NCBI GenBank assembly: GCA_016790175.1
Contig: JAEUPI010000010.1
Location: forward strand, 1 to 64,000
Direction of reading: 5' to 3'
DNA length: 64,000 nt
Origin: Burkholderiaceae bacterium
GTDB taxonomy: Bacteria; Pseudomonadota; Gammaproteobacteria; Burkholderiales; Burkholderiaceae_C
The translations under genes were made by a program, and so were the position numbers. The first letter of the stretch is position 1. Every line of letters begins with the position of its first letter. The notes beneath the pieces are model-generated. The model did not search any database, was not told the origin of the DNA, and saw only the letters and a list, made by a program, of their open reading frames with translations. This document shows positions 35,485 through 47,800 of the stretch, piece after piece.

Positions 35485-35506
35485 GACGACAAGGCCGTTT
35501 GTCGTC
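35485..35506 (+). terminator. terminator of the lemA-TPM operon
   Basis: A perfect eight-base stem (GACGACAA pairing with TTGTCGTC) with a six-base loop is followed by AAGCCTTTC. It lies 50 bp after the last TPM stop and 34 bp before the convergent ppk2 stop. The T-run is short, so termination may be partial or bidirectional. Confidence 0.55.
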
Positions 35507-35539
35507 AAGCCTTTCTATGCCATCGATTCTCGGCCGGCC

Positions 35540-36361
35540 TCAGTTGATCGGCTTCAACCCGACGGTGAAGCGCTCGCGCAGCGGCTTGCCCGGCAGTGGC
35601 GGGAACACGATCTTCTCGGCCGGTACGTTCACGTCGGGCAGCTGGTCCAGCAGGTGGCGGATCAGCGCCAGCCGGCCGCGCTTCTGGTCGTTGAAGTCCA
35701 CCAGCGTCCATGGCGCGTGCGGCGTGTGCGTGGCCTTCAGCATCGCATCGCGTGCACGGCCGTAGTCGGCATACTTCTCTCGCGCCTTGAGGTCGATCGG
35801 CGAGAGCTTCCAGCCCTTCAGCGGATCGGCCGCGCGTTCGGCAAAACGCTCCTCCTGGTATTGCTGGTCCACCGTGAGCCAATACTTGAGCAGCAGCATG
35901 CCGTCGTCGACGAGCATCTTCTCGAACACCGGCGCCTGCTTCAGGAAGTCGCGCGTCTGCTCCGGCGTGCAGAAGCCCATCACCGGCTCGACACCGGCCC
36001 GGTTGTACCAGCTGCGATCGAACAGCACGATCTCGCCGGCTGCCGGCAGATGTGCCACGTAGCGCTGGAAGTACCACTGCGTGCGCTCACGCTCGCTGGG
36101 CTTGGGCAGCGCCACCACGCGGCACTGGCGCGGGTTCAGCGTGTCGGCGATCGCCGCGATCACGCCACCCTTGCCGGCCGTGTCGCGACCCTCGACGAGC
36201 ACCATCACGCGCTTGCCGGTGTGCTGCAGCCAGCGTGCCATCGCATTCAGCTCGGTCTGCAAGGCCTCGAGCTGCTCGCGATAGCCGAGCTTGTCGGCTG
36301 CCTGGCGCTTGCTTTGCCTGTCCTTGGCGTTCTTGCCCTTGCCTGACTTCTTGCCGCCCAT
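35540..36361 (-). CDS. ppk2: polyphosphate kinase 2
   Basis: The 273-residue kinase has Walker [12 protein letters not shown] (about 56-66), Walker B/lid [13 protein letters not shown] (about 114-126) and the family's conserved [22 protein letters not shown]2 transfers phosphate between polyphosphate and nucleoside mono- or diphosphates. A Lys-rich N-terminus precedes the domain. ATG 36361 is chosen for its GGGAG site; the frame extends upstream only through the atpC remnant. It lies next to the proposed ancestral end of the atp operon, linking energy metabolism genes. Confidence 0.92.
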   Translation of the reverse strand: MGGKKSGKGKNAKDRQSKRQAADKLGYREQLEALQTELNAMARWLQHTGKRVMVLVEGRDTAGKGGVIAAIADTLNPRQCRVVALPKPSERERTQWYFQRYVAHLPAAGEIVLFDRSWYNRAGVEPVMGFCTPEQTRDFLKQAPVFEKMLVDDGMLLLKYWLTVDQQYQEERFAERAADPLKGWKLSPIDLKAREKYADYGRARDAMLKATHTPHAPWTLVDFNDQKRGRLALIRHLLDQLPDVNVPAEKIVFPPLPGKPLRERFTVGLKPIN

Positions 36362-36433
36362 GGATGCTCCCGCATGCTGCGTGTGTGCACGCAGCATGCC
36401 CTCGGGAAACGGCATCTGGCAAGCGCCGCGGTG

Positions 36434-36451
36434 AAAACCGCAGGCAGCGGT
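36434..36451 (-). terminator. terminator-like hairpin after the distal atpC end copy
   Basis: On the minus strand a five-base stem ACCGC/GCGGT with a five-base loop is followed by TTTTC (GAAAA at 36433-36437 on plus). It lies 10 bp past the stop codon of the distal atpC end copy, exactly where the terminator of an uninterrupted atp operon would be. The stem is short. Confidence 0.5.
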
Positions 36452-36458
36452 CGCGAAC

Positions 36459-36545
36459 GCGCTACTTCTTGCGCAGCTTCTGGATCGCCGCCAGCTGTGC
36501 GGCCATGGTCGCGAACTCGCTTTGCGCGGCGGCCAAGCCGACGTC
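36459..36545 (-). repeat. distal copy of the atpC 3' end (remnant, cassette boundary)
   Basis: These 87 bases align with 40374-40460 at the end of atpC: by eye 67 of the first 70 positions and 78 of 87 are identical. Read on the minus strand it encodes [15 protein letters not shown]... ending KLRKK and a stop, versus KLRRK in the intact gene. Most differences are silent, so the copy diverged while coding. Upstream of it the homology stops. It marks the far edge of the inserted YD-repeat cassette. Confidence 0.85.
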
Positions 36546-36643
36546 CATGCGGCGCCCGAAAGCACGTGAGCCCACAGAATGGTCAGCGCGCTGTTCCAGT
36601 CGTGGCGCCATCGGGCGTCAGACAGCAATTGCTACTTGGCGGA

Positions 36644-37054
36644 CTAATCGTCCTCCTCCACCCAAACACACCCGGACACGATAGGTCCGAACGCAATCAC
36701 TCCGCCATCGAACAGAGAGTCGGTGAATGACTTCTTGGCAGACCACCGCTCCCCTGCCAGACTAAGATTGGTAAAGAACCTGCAACCGTGCTCCCGGTAC
36801 GCGTCGATGAACTCCTTTGTTAGCAGTCGCACCTGTTCAGTAGGCATGGCCTCAATGCTATCGACGAGGCTGGTACCAAGTAGCCGCGAGAGGATTGTCT
36901 GACCTTGCTCCGCGGAGATCTCATGCAGCGAGTCGTCGTCCTGCCTAAGGCCGAAGATCTGCAATGCCTGATAGAGGCTTAGGTCAGATGAGCCAACGCA
37001 GCAACACCTGGTCAGGCCGAGTTGCCTCAGTTTCGGAATGTCGATCAGCCACAT
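36644..37054 (-). CDS. hypothetical protein, candidate immunity protein of the YD-repeat cassette
   Basis: This 136-residue, soluble, acidic-ended protein begins MWLIDIPKLRQLG and ends GCVWVEEDD; it contains LTKEFIDAYREHGCRFFTN. I recognise no family. Base composition is clearly lower in G+C than flanking genes, suggesting foreign origin. The start at 37054 is uncertain because no good ribosome-binding site is visible; a TTG start at 37111 is possible. Its location, two genes downstream of a secreted repeat protein with a variable C-terminus, fits an immunity protein by context only. Confidence 0.5.
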   Translation of the reverse strand: MWLIDIPKLRQLGLTRCCCVGSSDLSLYQALQIFGLRQDDDSLHEISAEQGQTILSRLLGTSLVDSIEAMPTEQVRLLTKEFIDAYREHGCRFFTNLSLAGERWSAKKSFTDSLFDGGVIAFGPIVSGCVWVEEDD

Positions 37055-37111
37055 GTCCGCCCCAACTGCCCTGCGCCAAATTGCGTGACGGTGTGCAAGT
37101 GCTTCAGACAA

Positions 37112-37471
37112 TCACCGCGACTTTTGCAGCTGACCGCGAGCCCATCGAACGGTCAGCACGCTTACCACCAGTCCGATCGCCGGCGGCAGCCGTGCCAGGT
37201 ACCACACCCCTTCGTCGCCGGCCGCCAAGGACAGGAAGAAGTACAGGGCCCACAGGCCGGAAATTCCGATCAGAACCCATAGCAGCGGTCGTCGCTTGCC
37301 CAACGAGAATGCGATCGGAAGCAATGCGAGACCTGCCATAACCAACTGGTCAGTAATCAACTGAGTGTCGAAGTAATCTCTGGGCCATCTGGGCTCGCGC
37401 GCCCAGAGGAATGCCGGGACTGCGAGCTTTAGCGCCCAGGCCAGCCACAAGGCGCGAAGAGCGTGGATCAT
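37112..37471 (-). CDS. small hypothetical membrane protein in the cassette
   Basis: This 119-residue protein has about four hydrophobic segments (7-24, 41-57, 64-83 and 90-108) and a basic tail RWARGQLQKSR. The ATG at 37471 lies on the minus strand 9 bp inside the end of the preceding gene's coding frame (which stops at 37480), so translation is probably coupled; ATGs at 37531 and 37540 are alternatives. There is no family match. It might protect the inner membrane from, or help export, the neighbouring YD-repeat protein; both are guesses. Confidence 0.5.
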   Translation of the reverse strand: MIHALRALWLAWALKLAVPAFLWAREPRWPRDYFDTQLITDQLVMAGLALLPIAFSLGKRRPLLWVLIGISGLWALYFFLSLAAGDEGVWYLARLPPAIGLVVSVLTVRWARGQLQKSR

Positions 37472-37479
37472 GTACTGCA

Positions 37480-40200
37480 CTACGGCACGGTCGGCAGTGG
37501 CGGCAAGTCGGCGCCTGGCGTCAGCCAACATGATGAGCATTGGCCGGCACGCCCTCCCGGAGCGCCGGGGTACTTGAGCCCAGCGCGCACTACGCAACGC
37601 TCCGCGCTGTTATGGCAGTCGTTCCTCCATGGTCTCCAATCCCCGGCATTGGCGTCCTGCTGGCAACACGACATGATCCCCTTCTCCTTGCCCACCGACC
37701 CTTCGACAAAGGTGCACGCATGCGTGGGCGGGCCCGGTTCGCTGCAGCTTAGAAGTGGATCTTGATTCTGTGCCCGTCCACAGCAACGCTGGCTCACCAC
37801 GTCCCACAGATACGCGTGGTTTCCCAGCTGAACCGGCAGGATTGTCGTGCCGCGGTTGCACAGAAACAAGCCACTGCCGCCGATCGCGGGCAGGGCAGAC
37901 AGCGCGACAGCGGCCGCCAGGTTGGGCGCATTAGGTGCGCCCACCGAGACGCCGGTCACCACACCCACTGCCGAGTAGGCGATCGACACCGGTGCGGAAT
38001 TGGTGCGCGTCGTCGAGGTGAGCCGGCCCGCACCGTCGTAGATGTGTTTGGCTACGTAGCCTTCTGACAGGTTGGTCAGGCCTCCGGTCACGGCCGCCTG
38101 CCGAGCTGTAGGCACGCCGTAGTGGTGCTCGCGCACTTGGCCGCGGGCGTCCCTGACGTAGCGATAACGCACGTTCTGCTCGTCGATGCCTTCGAGGACA
38201 TGGCCGTCGGCCGTGAAGTCGAAGGCTCGGTGGGTCATGCCGCTAAACCGGTTCACCTCCCGCGTTCGGTCGCCCAGCGCGTCGTAGGCGTAGGTCCAGC
38301 GGCCGGTTTCGACGCCACTGCCGCCGGCAGGGGTTTCCTTGGTGACGATGCTGGTCGCCAGGCTGTTGGCGTTGTATCCCCACCCAGTGGCGAACGTGCT
38401 GCCAACCCTCGTCGCGTTGAACTTCGCCGCGCCGGTGGTATCGGTGGTGGCGGTCCAACTCTGCCCAGTGAGCATGCCCTTGGCGTTGTAGGTATGCGCC
38501 CAGACCTTGCCTGGTTCGGCAATGCCCGTGGTCAGGTTGAAGGTCGCATGCCACTTGGTGCTGACAACTTGGGATGCCGCGCCGAGAGCGGGCCTTGTTG
38601 TCGCGCTCTGGTAGCTGCTCGGGAACGTCGCGCGTTCTGTCTCACGACCTTTGGCGTCGTAGGCGTAGAACGTGACCGTGTCGTCGTGGGCGATCTCTTT
38701 GGTCTTCTTCCCGCTTGCGTCGTAGGTCGTTGCCAGGGCGGTGTTGCCGCACAGCGTGCACGGCGCGCTGACTGCCGTGGGGCGCAGAACGCCGCCCTGA
38801 TTGGTGAACGTGTAGGTGCGTGAGCTGGGCGTGCCGGTGCTGTAGTCAGTGACCGTGGTCTGGTTGGCGCTGTAGGCAAAGTCGAGCCGGTCGACGCCAC
38901 CGGCGTGTTGCTCGCTTTGCACTCGCCGATAGGAGTCGTACGCGTAGGTCGCATAACGCACGCCGAGTTCGTCGGTGATGCCGGTCAGCGCAGCAGGGAA
39001 GCGCGCATCCTCGTAGTGATAGCGGCGCGCATGGCCGTCCTGCCAGATGACGCTGGTCAGCTGTCCGCGCGCGGGAACACCACTGCCCAGACTGGTGGGC
39101 TCGTCGTGGACATAGCGGATCGGACTCGTGGCGCTCCCGGCCACGCTGCCCGCGACGGCGCCCGGCGGGAGCAGTTCGACAAGTCGTGATTGGCTGTCGT
39201 AGACGAACTTCAATTCGCGCCCGAAATGATTCCGAACGCCGATCAGCAGGCCAGGCTGCGGCGCGACTGCAGCAGGCGTCGTGGCGGTGCTGTATGTCAG
39301 CGCGTGAGTCCAGCCGTTGCGGGCCTTGATGGTCTGCAGCCGGCCGGTCAGGTCATAGTCTTCGATGGAATTGTCGGTGGTTCGGTACTGCCAGCCGGTG
39401 AGAACGCCCGACACGTCGCGCACCTCAACGAGCGCGTCCAGCGTTCCGACATCGCCTTGCCAAGTCCTTGGCGTGGCTGTCGAGGTTGTCGTGAAGCGCC
39501 TGATCGTTGCATCCGGTCGGACCACGACGACCGGATTGCCGTTTCCGTATGGGTTGAAGATGAGGCGCGCCTGGAAGCTGTGCATCCAGCCAACCTCGAG
39601 ATCGGCTATGGAGCTGGCCGCAACACTGTCCGAACGATAGAAGCGCGAGATTTCCAGCGGGTGTGCGCCGCCGCCGAGGTAGTCCGCTTCCTTGTGGGTC
39701 TTGGTTCCCGTTCCCGGCTGGACCGGATTGCCTTCGGTGCAGGTATCGTCGCGATGGATCGGCGGCGCCGGAGGTACAGAGTCACACCACTCGATCGTGG
39801 CGTCGAAGAGCCTAGGTGCGGAGCAGTAGCAGTCGCCAACCGCTTCATCCCAGTACGGATGCGCCCAGTTCGATCCCGTTCGGAGTGGCGCCGGATTGAC
39901 TTGGCACACGCCAAGGATCCACGTGTACCAGCTGGGTTCCTTGACGCCGTTGTAGTAACGCTGACAGCGCCAACGTCCGGGGAGGTCCTGCTCGACCTGC
40001 ATGTTGTAGCCGTTGACATTCCATCCCCAAGCGTTGGCCAGACTTGCGCATACGGCCTCAGGACTCGCACCTCGTATGCCGGTTGCATTTGGTTCGACGT
40101 AGGCAAGCTCTGCAAAGTAGTTGCGCGGCGTCTGCGCGCTGGCGTCGGTCGCGCCGATCAAAGCGAACCATGCGGCGGCCCATATGGCCAGCAGCCTCAT
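37480..40200 (-). CDS. secreted YD-repeat (RHS-like) protein with cysteine-rich C-terminus
   Basis: The 906-residue protein has a signal peptide (about 1-22, WAAAWFALIGATDASA), a DUF6531-like RHS opening (YLGGGAHPLEISRFYRSD near 170) and a run of YD repeats (for example YDLTGRL, YDAKGRE, YDALGDR, YDGAGRL). The usual RHS core ending is not seen. The last 130 residues hold about 12 cysteines and the motif NDCHNSAERCVVRAG, and look like a separate, swappable module. RHS/YD proteins encapsulate C-terminal toxins in many bacteria; toxin activity here is inference. The start at 40200 is the first Met before the signal peptide. G+C is lower than the surroundings. Confidence 0.8.
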   Translation of the reverse strand: MRLLAIWAAAWFALIGATDASAQTPRNYFAELAYVEPNATGIRGASPEAVCASLANAWGWNVNGYNMQVEQDLPGRWRCQRYYNGVKEPSWYTWILGVCQVNPAPLRTGSNWAHPYWDEAVGDCYCSAPRLFDATIEWCDSVPPAPPIHRDDTCTEGNPVQPGTGTKTHKEADYLGGGAHPLEISRFYRSDSVAASSIADLEVGWMHSFQARLIFNPYGNGNPVVVVRPDATIRRFTTTSTATPRTWQGDVGTLDALVEVRDVSGVLTGWQYRTTDNSIEDYDLTGRLQTIKARNGWTHALTYSTATTPAAVAPQPGLLIGVRNHFGRELKFVYDSQSRLVELLPPGAVAGSVAGSATSPIRYVHDEPTSLGSGVPARGQLTSVIWQDGHARRYHYEDARFPAALTGITDELGVRYATYAYDSYRRVQSEQHAGGVDRLDFAYSANQTTVTDYSTGTPSSRTYTFTNQGGVLRPTAVSAPCTLCGNTALATTYDASGKKTKEIAHDDTVTFYAYDAKGRETERATFPSSYQSATTRPALGAASQVVSTKWHATFNLTTGIAEPGKVWAHTYNAKGMLTGQSWTATTDTTGAAKFNATRVGSTFATGWGYNANSLATSIVTKETPAGGSGVETGRWTYAYDALGDRTREVNRFSGMTHRAFDFTADGHVLEGIDEQNVRYRYVRDARGQVREHHYGVPTARQAAVTGGLTNLSEGYVAKHIYDGAGRLTSTTRTNSAPVSIAYSAVGVVTGVSVGAPNAPNLAAAVALSALPAIGGSGLFLCNRGTTILPVQLGNHAYLWDVVSQRCCGRAQNQDPLLSCSEPGPPTHACTFVEGSVGKEKGIMSCCQQDANAGDWRPWRNDCHNSAERCVVRAGLKYPGAPGGRAGQCSSCWLTPGADLPPLPTVP

Positions 40201-40350
40201 CACCGCTGTTCCTCCCACCCCCTCGCGCGCTGCGCAGTCTGCCGCTGGCGGTCCAACGTGTCAATCGGTGGACCTGGACAGCGAATGCCTGGCGCCAGGG
40301 TTGAGCCGGCGCGACCATTGAGGCGCGAGTCCGGGGAGAACCTTGCGCCC

Positions 40351-40365
40351 GGCTGCAGAGCAGCC
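40351..40365 (-). terminator. hairpin just downstream of intact atpC
   Basis: A perfect six-base stem GGCTGC/GCAGCC with a three-base loop lies 12 bp past the atpC stop. No T-run follows on the minus strand, so it may pause rather than terminate. It is the candidate new 3' end of the atp transcript at the cassette junction. Confidence 0.35.
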
Positions 40366-40373
40366 TGCCACGG

Positions 40374-40460
40374 GCGCTACTTCCTGCGCAGCTTCTGGAT
40401 CGCCGCCAGCTGTGCGGCCATGGTCGCGAACTCACTCTGCGCGGCAGCGAGGTCGATATC
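40374..40460 (-). repeat. atpC: proximal copy of the atpC 3' end (inside intact atpC)
   Basis: These are the last bases of atpC and two bases beyond, the partner of the duplicated block at 36459-36545. The shared block starts two bases past the stop codon and fades out about 87 bases into the gene. The pair brackets the 3.9-kb YD-repeat cassette as direct repeats. Confidence 0.85.
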
Positions 40461-40793
40461 GCTCTTGGCGTTGCGCATCGCCTCTTCGGCGCGTTTCTTG
40501 GCCTCGTTGGCCTTGGCTTCGTCGAGGTCGTGACCGCGGATCGCGGTGTCGGCCAGCACCGTCACGCAATTGGGCTGCACCTCGAGGATGCCGCCGGCGA
40601 CGAAGACGAACTCCTCCTCGCCGTTGTCGGCCCGCTCGATGCGCACCGCGCCCGGCTTGATGCGGGTGATCAGCGGCGTGTGGCGCGGATAGATGCCGAG
40701 CTCGCCCATCTCGCCAGGCAGCGCGACGAACTTGGCCTCGCCGGAGAAGATGCTCTCTTCGGCGGAAACGACGTCGACGTGAATGGTGGCCAT
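40377..40793 (-). CDS. atpC: ATP synthase F1 epsilon subunit
   Basis: The 138-residue epsilon subunit of the F1 stalk has an N-terminal beta-sandwich ([20 protein letters not shown]) and a C-terminal helical hairpin that regulates rotation. It is the last gene of the atp operon, 21 bp after atpD. The reading frame is intact, but its final 25 or so codons match a second copy 3.9 kb downstream, so its 3' end may have been replaced on insertion of the cassette. Confidence 0.96.
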   Translation of the reverse strand: MATIHVDVVSAEESIFSGEAKFVALPGEMGELGIYPRHTPLITRIKPGAVRIERADNGEEEFVFVAGGILEVQPNCVTVLADTAIRGHDLDEAKANEAKKRAEEAMRNAKSDIDLAAAQSEFATMAAQLAAIQKLRRK

Positions 40794-40814
40794 GTTGCTG
40801 TTTGCTCCGGCCGA

Positions 40815-42257
<1,443 letters not shown>

Positions 42258-43145
42258 TCAGCCCGAGATGGCCGCCGCGCCGCCCACGATTTCAGAGAGC
42301 TCTTTGGTGATCGCCGCCTGCCGCGTCTTGTTGTAGATCAGCTTCAGCTCGTTGATCAGATTGCCGGCGTTGTCGGTCGCCGACTTCATGGCCACCATGC
42401 GCGCCGATTGCTCGGAGGCCATGTTCTCGGCCACCGCCTGGTAGACCAGGCCCTCGACGTAGCGCGTCATCAGCTCGTCGATCACGGCCGGCGCATCGGG
42501 CTCGTAGATGTAGTCCCAGCCGTACTGCTTCTTGGCCTCGTCGCTCACCGCCAGGCGCTCGGCGGCCAGCGGCAGCAGCTGCTCGACGGTGGGCTCCTGC
42601 TTCATCGTGTTGATGAAGTCGGTGAAGCACAGGTACACGGCGTCGAGCTTGCCGGCGATGAACAGGTCGAGCATCGTCTTCACCGGACCGATCAGCTTGT
42701 CGATCTGCGGCGCATCGCCGAGCTGCGTGACCTGGCTGACCACGTTGGCGCCGATGCGGTTGAGGAAGCCGAGGCCCTTGTTGCCGATGGCCACCGCCGA
42801 GATCTGCTGGCCCGCGGCCTGCGCCTCGCGCATCTTTGCCGTCACCGCGCGCAGGATGTTGGTGTTGAGGCCGCCGCAAAGGCCCTTGTCGGTGGTCACG
42901 ACGATGAAGCCCACGGCCTTGGCGCTGCCGTCGACCTTGCGCATGTAGGGCGAGCGGTACTCCGGGTTCGCCTTCGCCAGGTTGGCAGTGATGTTGCGGA
43001 TCTTCTCCGCATAGGGGCGCGCCGCGCGCATGCGCTCCTGCGCCTTGCGCATCTTCGAGGCCGCGACCATCTCCATCGCCTTGGTGATCTTCTTGGTGTT
43101 CTCCACCGACTTGATCTTGCCGCGTATCTCTTTGCCGACTGCCAT
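42258..43145 (-). CDS. atpG: ATP synthase F1 gamma subunit
   Basis: The 295-residue central shaft has the typical N-terminal [31 protein letters not shown] coiled-coil start, [14 protein letters not shown] in the middle and the C-terminal helix [28 protein letters not shown]. It rotates inside the alpha/beta hexamer. It lies 40 bp after atpA. Confidence 0.97.
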   Translation of the reverse strand: MAVGKEIRGKIKSVENTKKITKAMEMVAASKMRKAQERMRAARPYAEKIRNITANLAKANPEYRSPYMRKVDGSAKAVGFIVVTTDKGLCGGLNTNILRAVTAKMREAQAAGQQISAVAIGNKGLGFLNRIGANVVSQVTQLGDAPQIDKLIGPVKTMLDLFIAGKLDAVYLCFTDFINTMKQEPTVEQLLPLAAERLAVSDEAKKQYGWDYIYEPDAPAVIDELMTRYVEGLVYQAVAENMASEQSARMVAMKSATDNAGNLINELKLIYNKTRQAAITKELSEIVGGAAAISG

Positions 43146-43185
43146 GACGGGCGTCCTTCAGTGGGGTGTCGTCAGTGCCGTGCGA

Positions 43186-44739
<1,554 letters not shown>

Positions 44740-44824
44740 CGTTCGCTCCAGGACCGATGGCGCTCCAGGTTGAAGGCCAGCGGGGGAAGGGTTGTGTGTT
44801 CCTGCGTGGGGGCGTCGTTCGTGC

Positions 44825-45358
44825 TCAGGCCGTCAGCGCCAGTTTCATCTTCTCGAGCCGCGCCTTGACCGAGGTGTCGAGCACTTCGTCGCCCACCACC
44901 ACGCGCACGCCGCCGATCAGCGAGGGCTCCACCGCCACGCGGGCGACGAGCTTGCGGCCGAAGCGCTTTTCCAGCGTCGCCACGAGATCCGTGAGTGCGG
45001 CGCCTTCGATCGGGAAGGCGCTCTCGATCACCGCGTCGCTGGTACCCGAACGCGCCTTGACCAGCGCGTTGAACTGCGCGGCGATTTCCGGCAGCGCCGG
45101 CAGGCGGCCGTTGTCGACCACCGTGCGCAGCAGGTTGCCCACCTTGGCATCGAGCGCCGTCTTGACCACGCCGGTGACGACGCTCACGACCTGTTCGGCC
45201 GTGACCTTCGGGTTGTCGGCAAAACGCAGCATGTCGGCATTGCCCGCCACCGCGGCCAGCGCCTGCATCTGCGCCAGCAGGCCTGGGGCATCAGCCGGGC
45301 CGACGGCCTTGTACAAGGCCTCGGCGTACGGGCGCGCGATGGTGGCAAGTTCGGCCAT
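44825..45358 (-). CDS. atpH: ATP synthase F1 delta subunit
   Basis: The 177-residue delta subunit joins the peripheral stalk to the top of F1. It begins [19 protein letters not shown], typical of the family, and ends with the conserved [27 protein letters not shown]. It starts two bases after atpF, so the two are probably coupled. Confidence 0.97.
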   Translation of the reverse strand: MAELATIARPYAEALYKAVGPADAPGLLAQMQALAAVAGNADMLRFADNPKVTAEQVVSVVTGVVKTALDAKVGNLLRTVVDNGRLPALPEIAAQFNALVKARSGTSDAVIESAFPIEGAALTDLVATLEKRFGRKLVARVAVEPSLIGGVRVVVGDEVLDTSVKARLEKMKLALTA

Positions 45359-45360
45359 GA

Positions 45361-45831
45361 TCAGAGTTCCGACTTCAGGCGACCCAGCAGGTCGGCGTGC
45401 ACGGAGGCGTTGACCTCCTTGCGCAGGATCGCTTCAGCACCCTTGACGGCCAGCGCGGCGACCTGGTTGCGCAGCGCCTCGCGCGCCTTCACGGACTCCT
45501 GCTCGGCCTCGGCCCGGGCCTGGGCGATGATCTTGGCGCCTTCTTCGCTGGCCTTGCCCTTGGCCTCCTCGACCATCTGCTGCGCCAGGCGCTCGGCGTC
45601 GGCCAGGCGCTTGGAGGCATCGTCGCGGGCGGCGGCGAGCTGCTGCTCGACGCGCTTGTTGGCATTGGCCAGCTCGGCCTTGGCCTTGTCGGCGGCCGAC
45701 AGGCCGTCGGCAACCTTCTTGGCGCGCTCGTCGAGCGCGGCGACGATCGGCGGCCAGACGAATTTCATCGTGAACCAGATCAGGATCAGGAACACGATCA
45801 TCTGAATGATCAGGGTGGCGGTGATGCTCAC
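45361..45831 (-). CDS. atpF: ATP synthase F0 b subunit
   Basis: The 156-residue peripheral stalk subunit has one N-terminal membrane helix ([20 protein letters not shown]) and a long charged coiled coil rich in Ala/Glu/Lys. It forms a homodimer joining F0 to delta. The length is as usual for proteobacteria. It lies 89 bp after atpE. Confidence 0.97.
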   Translation of the reverse strand: MSITATLIIQMIVFLILIWFTMKFVWPPIVAALDERAKKVADGLSAADKAKAELANANKRVEQQLAAARDDASKRLADAERLAQQMVEEAKGKASEEGAKIIAQARAEAEQESVKAREALRNQVAALAVKGAEAILRKEVNASVHADLLGRLKSEL

Positions 45832-45920
45832 GGCTCAAGCCTCGAACGGTGGACGCGACGGCAGCCGGCAGCGGGCCGGAGCCGACGACAGCTGCGCTGC
45901 GGATGCCGCAGCGCCACGGC

Positions 45921-46187
<267 letters not shown>

Positions 46188-46254
46188 CTAGAGTCCTTGA
46201 CAGTGGAAAGGTTGGCTACAGGAAACGAAGGGACAACGAGAGGCAGCGCCCGCG

Positions 46255-47154
46255 TCAATGCGCGTCGTGCGCCTGCCCGATGTAGACCAGCGTCAGCATC
46301 ATGAAGACGTAGGCCTGCAAGGTGATGATCAGGATGTGGAAGATCGCCCAGACGGTGCCGGCGAAGATGTGCAGCGCGGCCAGGATCAGCCCCGTTGCCG
46401 ACAGCGTGAAGGCGCCGCCCAGCAGCGCGATCAGCAGGAAGATCAGTTCGCCCGCGTACATGTTGCCGTACAGACGCATGCCGTGCGACACCGTCTTCGA
46501 CACGAACTCGAGCAGCTGCATCGCGAAATTGGCGACGCACATCAACAGGAACGCGATCCACGACAGCGGATTGGCAGACAGCTTGGGCGAGCCGAACGGC
46601 GCGGCGATCAGCTCGTGCGACCAGCCGCCGAGGCCCTTGATCTTGACGTTGTAGATCAGGCAGGCCACCAGCACCGCCACCGACAGGCCCATCGTCACCG
46701 AGATGTCGGCTGTGGGCACGACCCGCAGGTACGCGTGGTGCGGGTCGCCGCCGGCAGCGCCGTAGATCCATTGCCAGATCTTCGGCAGCAGATCGACCGG
46801 CAGCAGGTCCATCGCGTTGAGCAGGAAGATCCACATGAAGACCGTGAGGGCCATCGGCGCCACCAGCTTGCGGCTCTGCGCGTTGTGCACAATGCCCTTG
46901 GCTTGGTCTTCGACCATCTCGACGAGGAACTCCACCGCGGCCTGCAGCCGACCCGGGACCCCGGAGGTGATCTTGCGTGCCACCGACCACATCACCCAGC
47001 AGCCCAGCACGCCGAGCGCGACCGAGAAGAACACCGAATCCCAGTTGACGACCGAGAAGTCGACCAGCGACTTCGGCTTCGCGTTCTGCAGGTGCGTCAG
47101 GTGGTGGACGATGTATTCACCGGCGCTGGGTGCGGCGTGCGATTCGGCTGCCAT
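46255..47154 (-). CDS. atpB: ATP synthase F0 a subunit
   Basis: The 299-residue membrane subunit provides the proton half-channels. The essential Arg lies in SHGMRLYGNMYAGELIFLLIA, and the C-terminal helix has TLQAYVFMMLTLVYIGQA. The start MAAESHAAPS at 47154 has an AGGAC site; the upstream ATG at 47193 would overlap the end of atpI. It starts 22 bp after atpI. Confidence 0.97.
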   Translation of the reverse strand: MAAESHAAPSAGEYIVHHLTHLQNAKPKSLVDFSVVNWDSVFFSVALGVLGCWVMWSVARKITSGVPGRLQAAVEFLVEMVEDQAKGIVHNAQSRKLVAPMALTVFMWIFLLNAMDLLPVDLLPKIWQWIYGAAGGDPHHAYLRVVPTADISVTMGLSVAVLVACLIYNVKIKGLGGWSHELIAAPFGSPKLSANPLSWIAFLLMCVANFAMQLLEFVSKTVSHGMRLYGNMYAGELIFLLIALLGGAFTLSATGLILAALHIFAGTVWAIFHILIITLQAYVFMMLTLVYIGQAHDAH

Positions 47155-47176
47155 CTGTTGTCCTGCTCTTCTTCGC

Positions 47177-47662
47177 TCAACTCTTGCGGCCACGCCACAA
47201 CAGCGCGAACCAGTACACCGACAGACAGGCCGCCAAGCCCGCCAGCAATGCCGGCCAGCTCAGCGACGTCACGACCCTGGGCGCCGCCACGAGCAGCACC
47301 ACCGAGGCCGCGATCTTCACCGTCTCCCATAACATGACGCTGACGGCCGAGACCGCCGGTGTCAGGCTCGAGAGCCGACTGGTCATGCCGCGCGCCAGCA
47401 AGGCCCCCGGCACCACCGCCGTGACGGCGCCATACAGCGCCGACCACGCATGCTCACGTCCGCCACCGACGAGCCCCGCCAGCAGCGCGACCCCCCCGCC
47501 GACCGCAGCTTGCGCCGCGATCACCCGCCAAGGTGACACCGACGGGTTGTTTGCCTTCAGTGCCGCCGCCTCTGCGGGCGTGAGGCGCTTGAAGTCCGCG
47601 CTCGCCGCGTCGTCGTCGTCCCATCGGCGCCAAGGGCGTGACCGGGGTTTCGGCTCGGTCAT
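47177..47662 (-). CDS. atpI: ATP synthase protein I
   Basis: This 161-residue protein has a charged N-terminal 45 residues (PWRRWDDDDAASADF...) and four hydrophobic segments. AtpI helps assembly of the c ring or magnesium supply and is normally first in the operon, as here. The N-terminal extension is longer than in enteric AtpI but usual for Burkholderiales. It starts 43 bp after the TATAAT box. Confidence 0.85.
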   Translation of the reverse strand: MTEPKPRSRPWRRWDDDDAASADFKRLTPAEAAALKANNPSVSPWRVIAAQAAVGGGVALLAGLVGGGREHAWSALYGAVTAVVPGALLARGMTSRLSSLTPAVSAVSVMLWETVKIAASVVLLVAAPRVVTSLSWPALLAGLAACLSVYWFALLWRGRKS

Positions 47663-47704
47663 CGCTGGGCGGTTCGGTTCGGCGCCGGCGTCGGCAAACC
47701 GCGG

Positions 47705-47733
47705 GATTATACGTAAAGCGACCCTCGCGCCGA
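47705..47733 (-). promoter_or_regulatory. promoter of the atp operon
   Basis: On the minus strand a perfect TATAAT (47705-47710) lies 43 bp before atpI, and 17 bp further upstream is a weak -35, TTCGGC (47728-47733). The A/T-rich TTTACGTATAAT patch stands out against GC-rich surroundings. Confidence 0.6.
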
Positions 47734-47800
47734 AACGAGCGGACACATTCGACCCGCAGTCGGCGCGCACGGGCGGCTTGCCGCTACAGTGCCGCCCTGA

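Noticed and set aside
35540..36628. Possible longer ppk2 starting at 36628
   Set aside because: The extension reads the atpC remnant and terminator region in another frame; the ATG at 36361 has its own ribosome-binding site.
36459..40375. Cassette as an insertion sequence or composite transposon
   Set aside because: No transposase, no terminal inverted repeats and the flanking duplication is a coding gene end, far longer than a target-site duplication.
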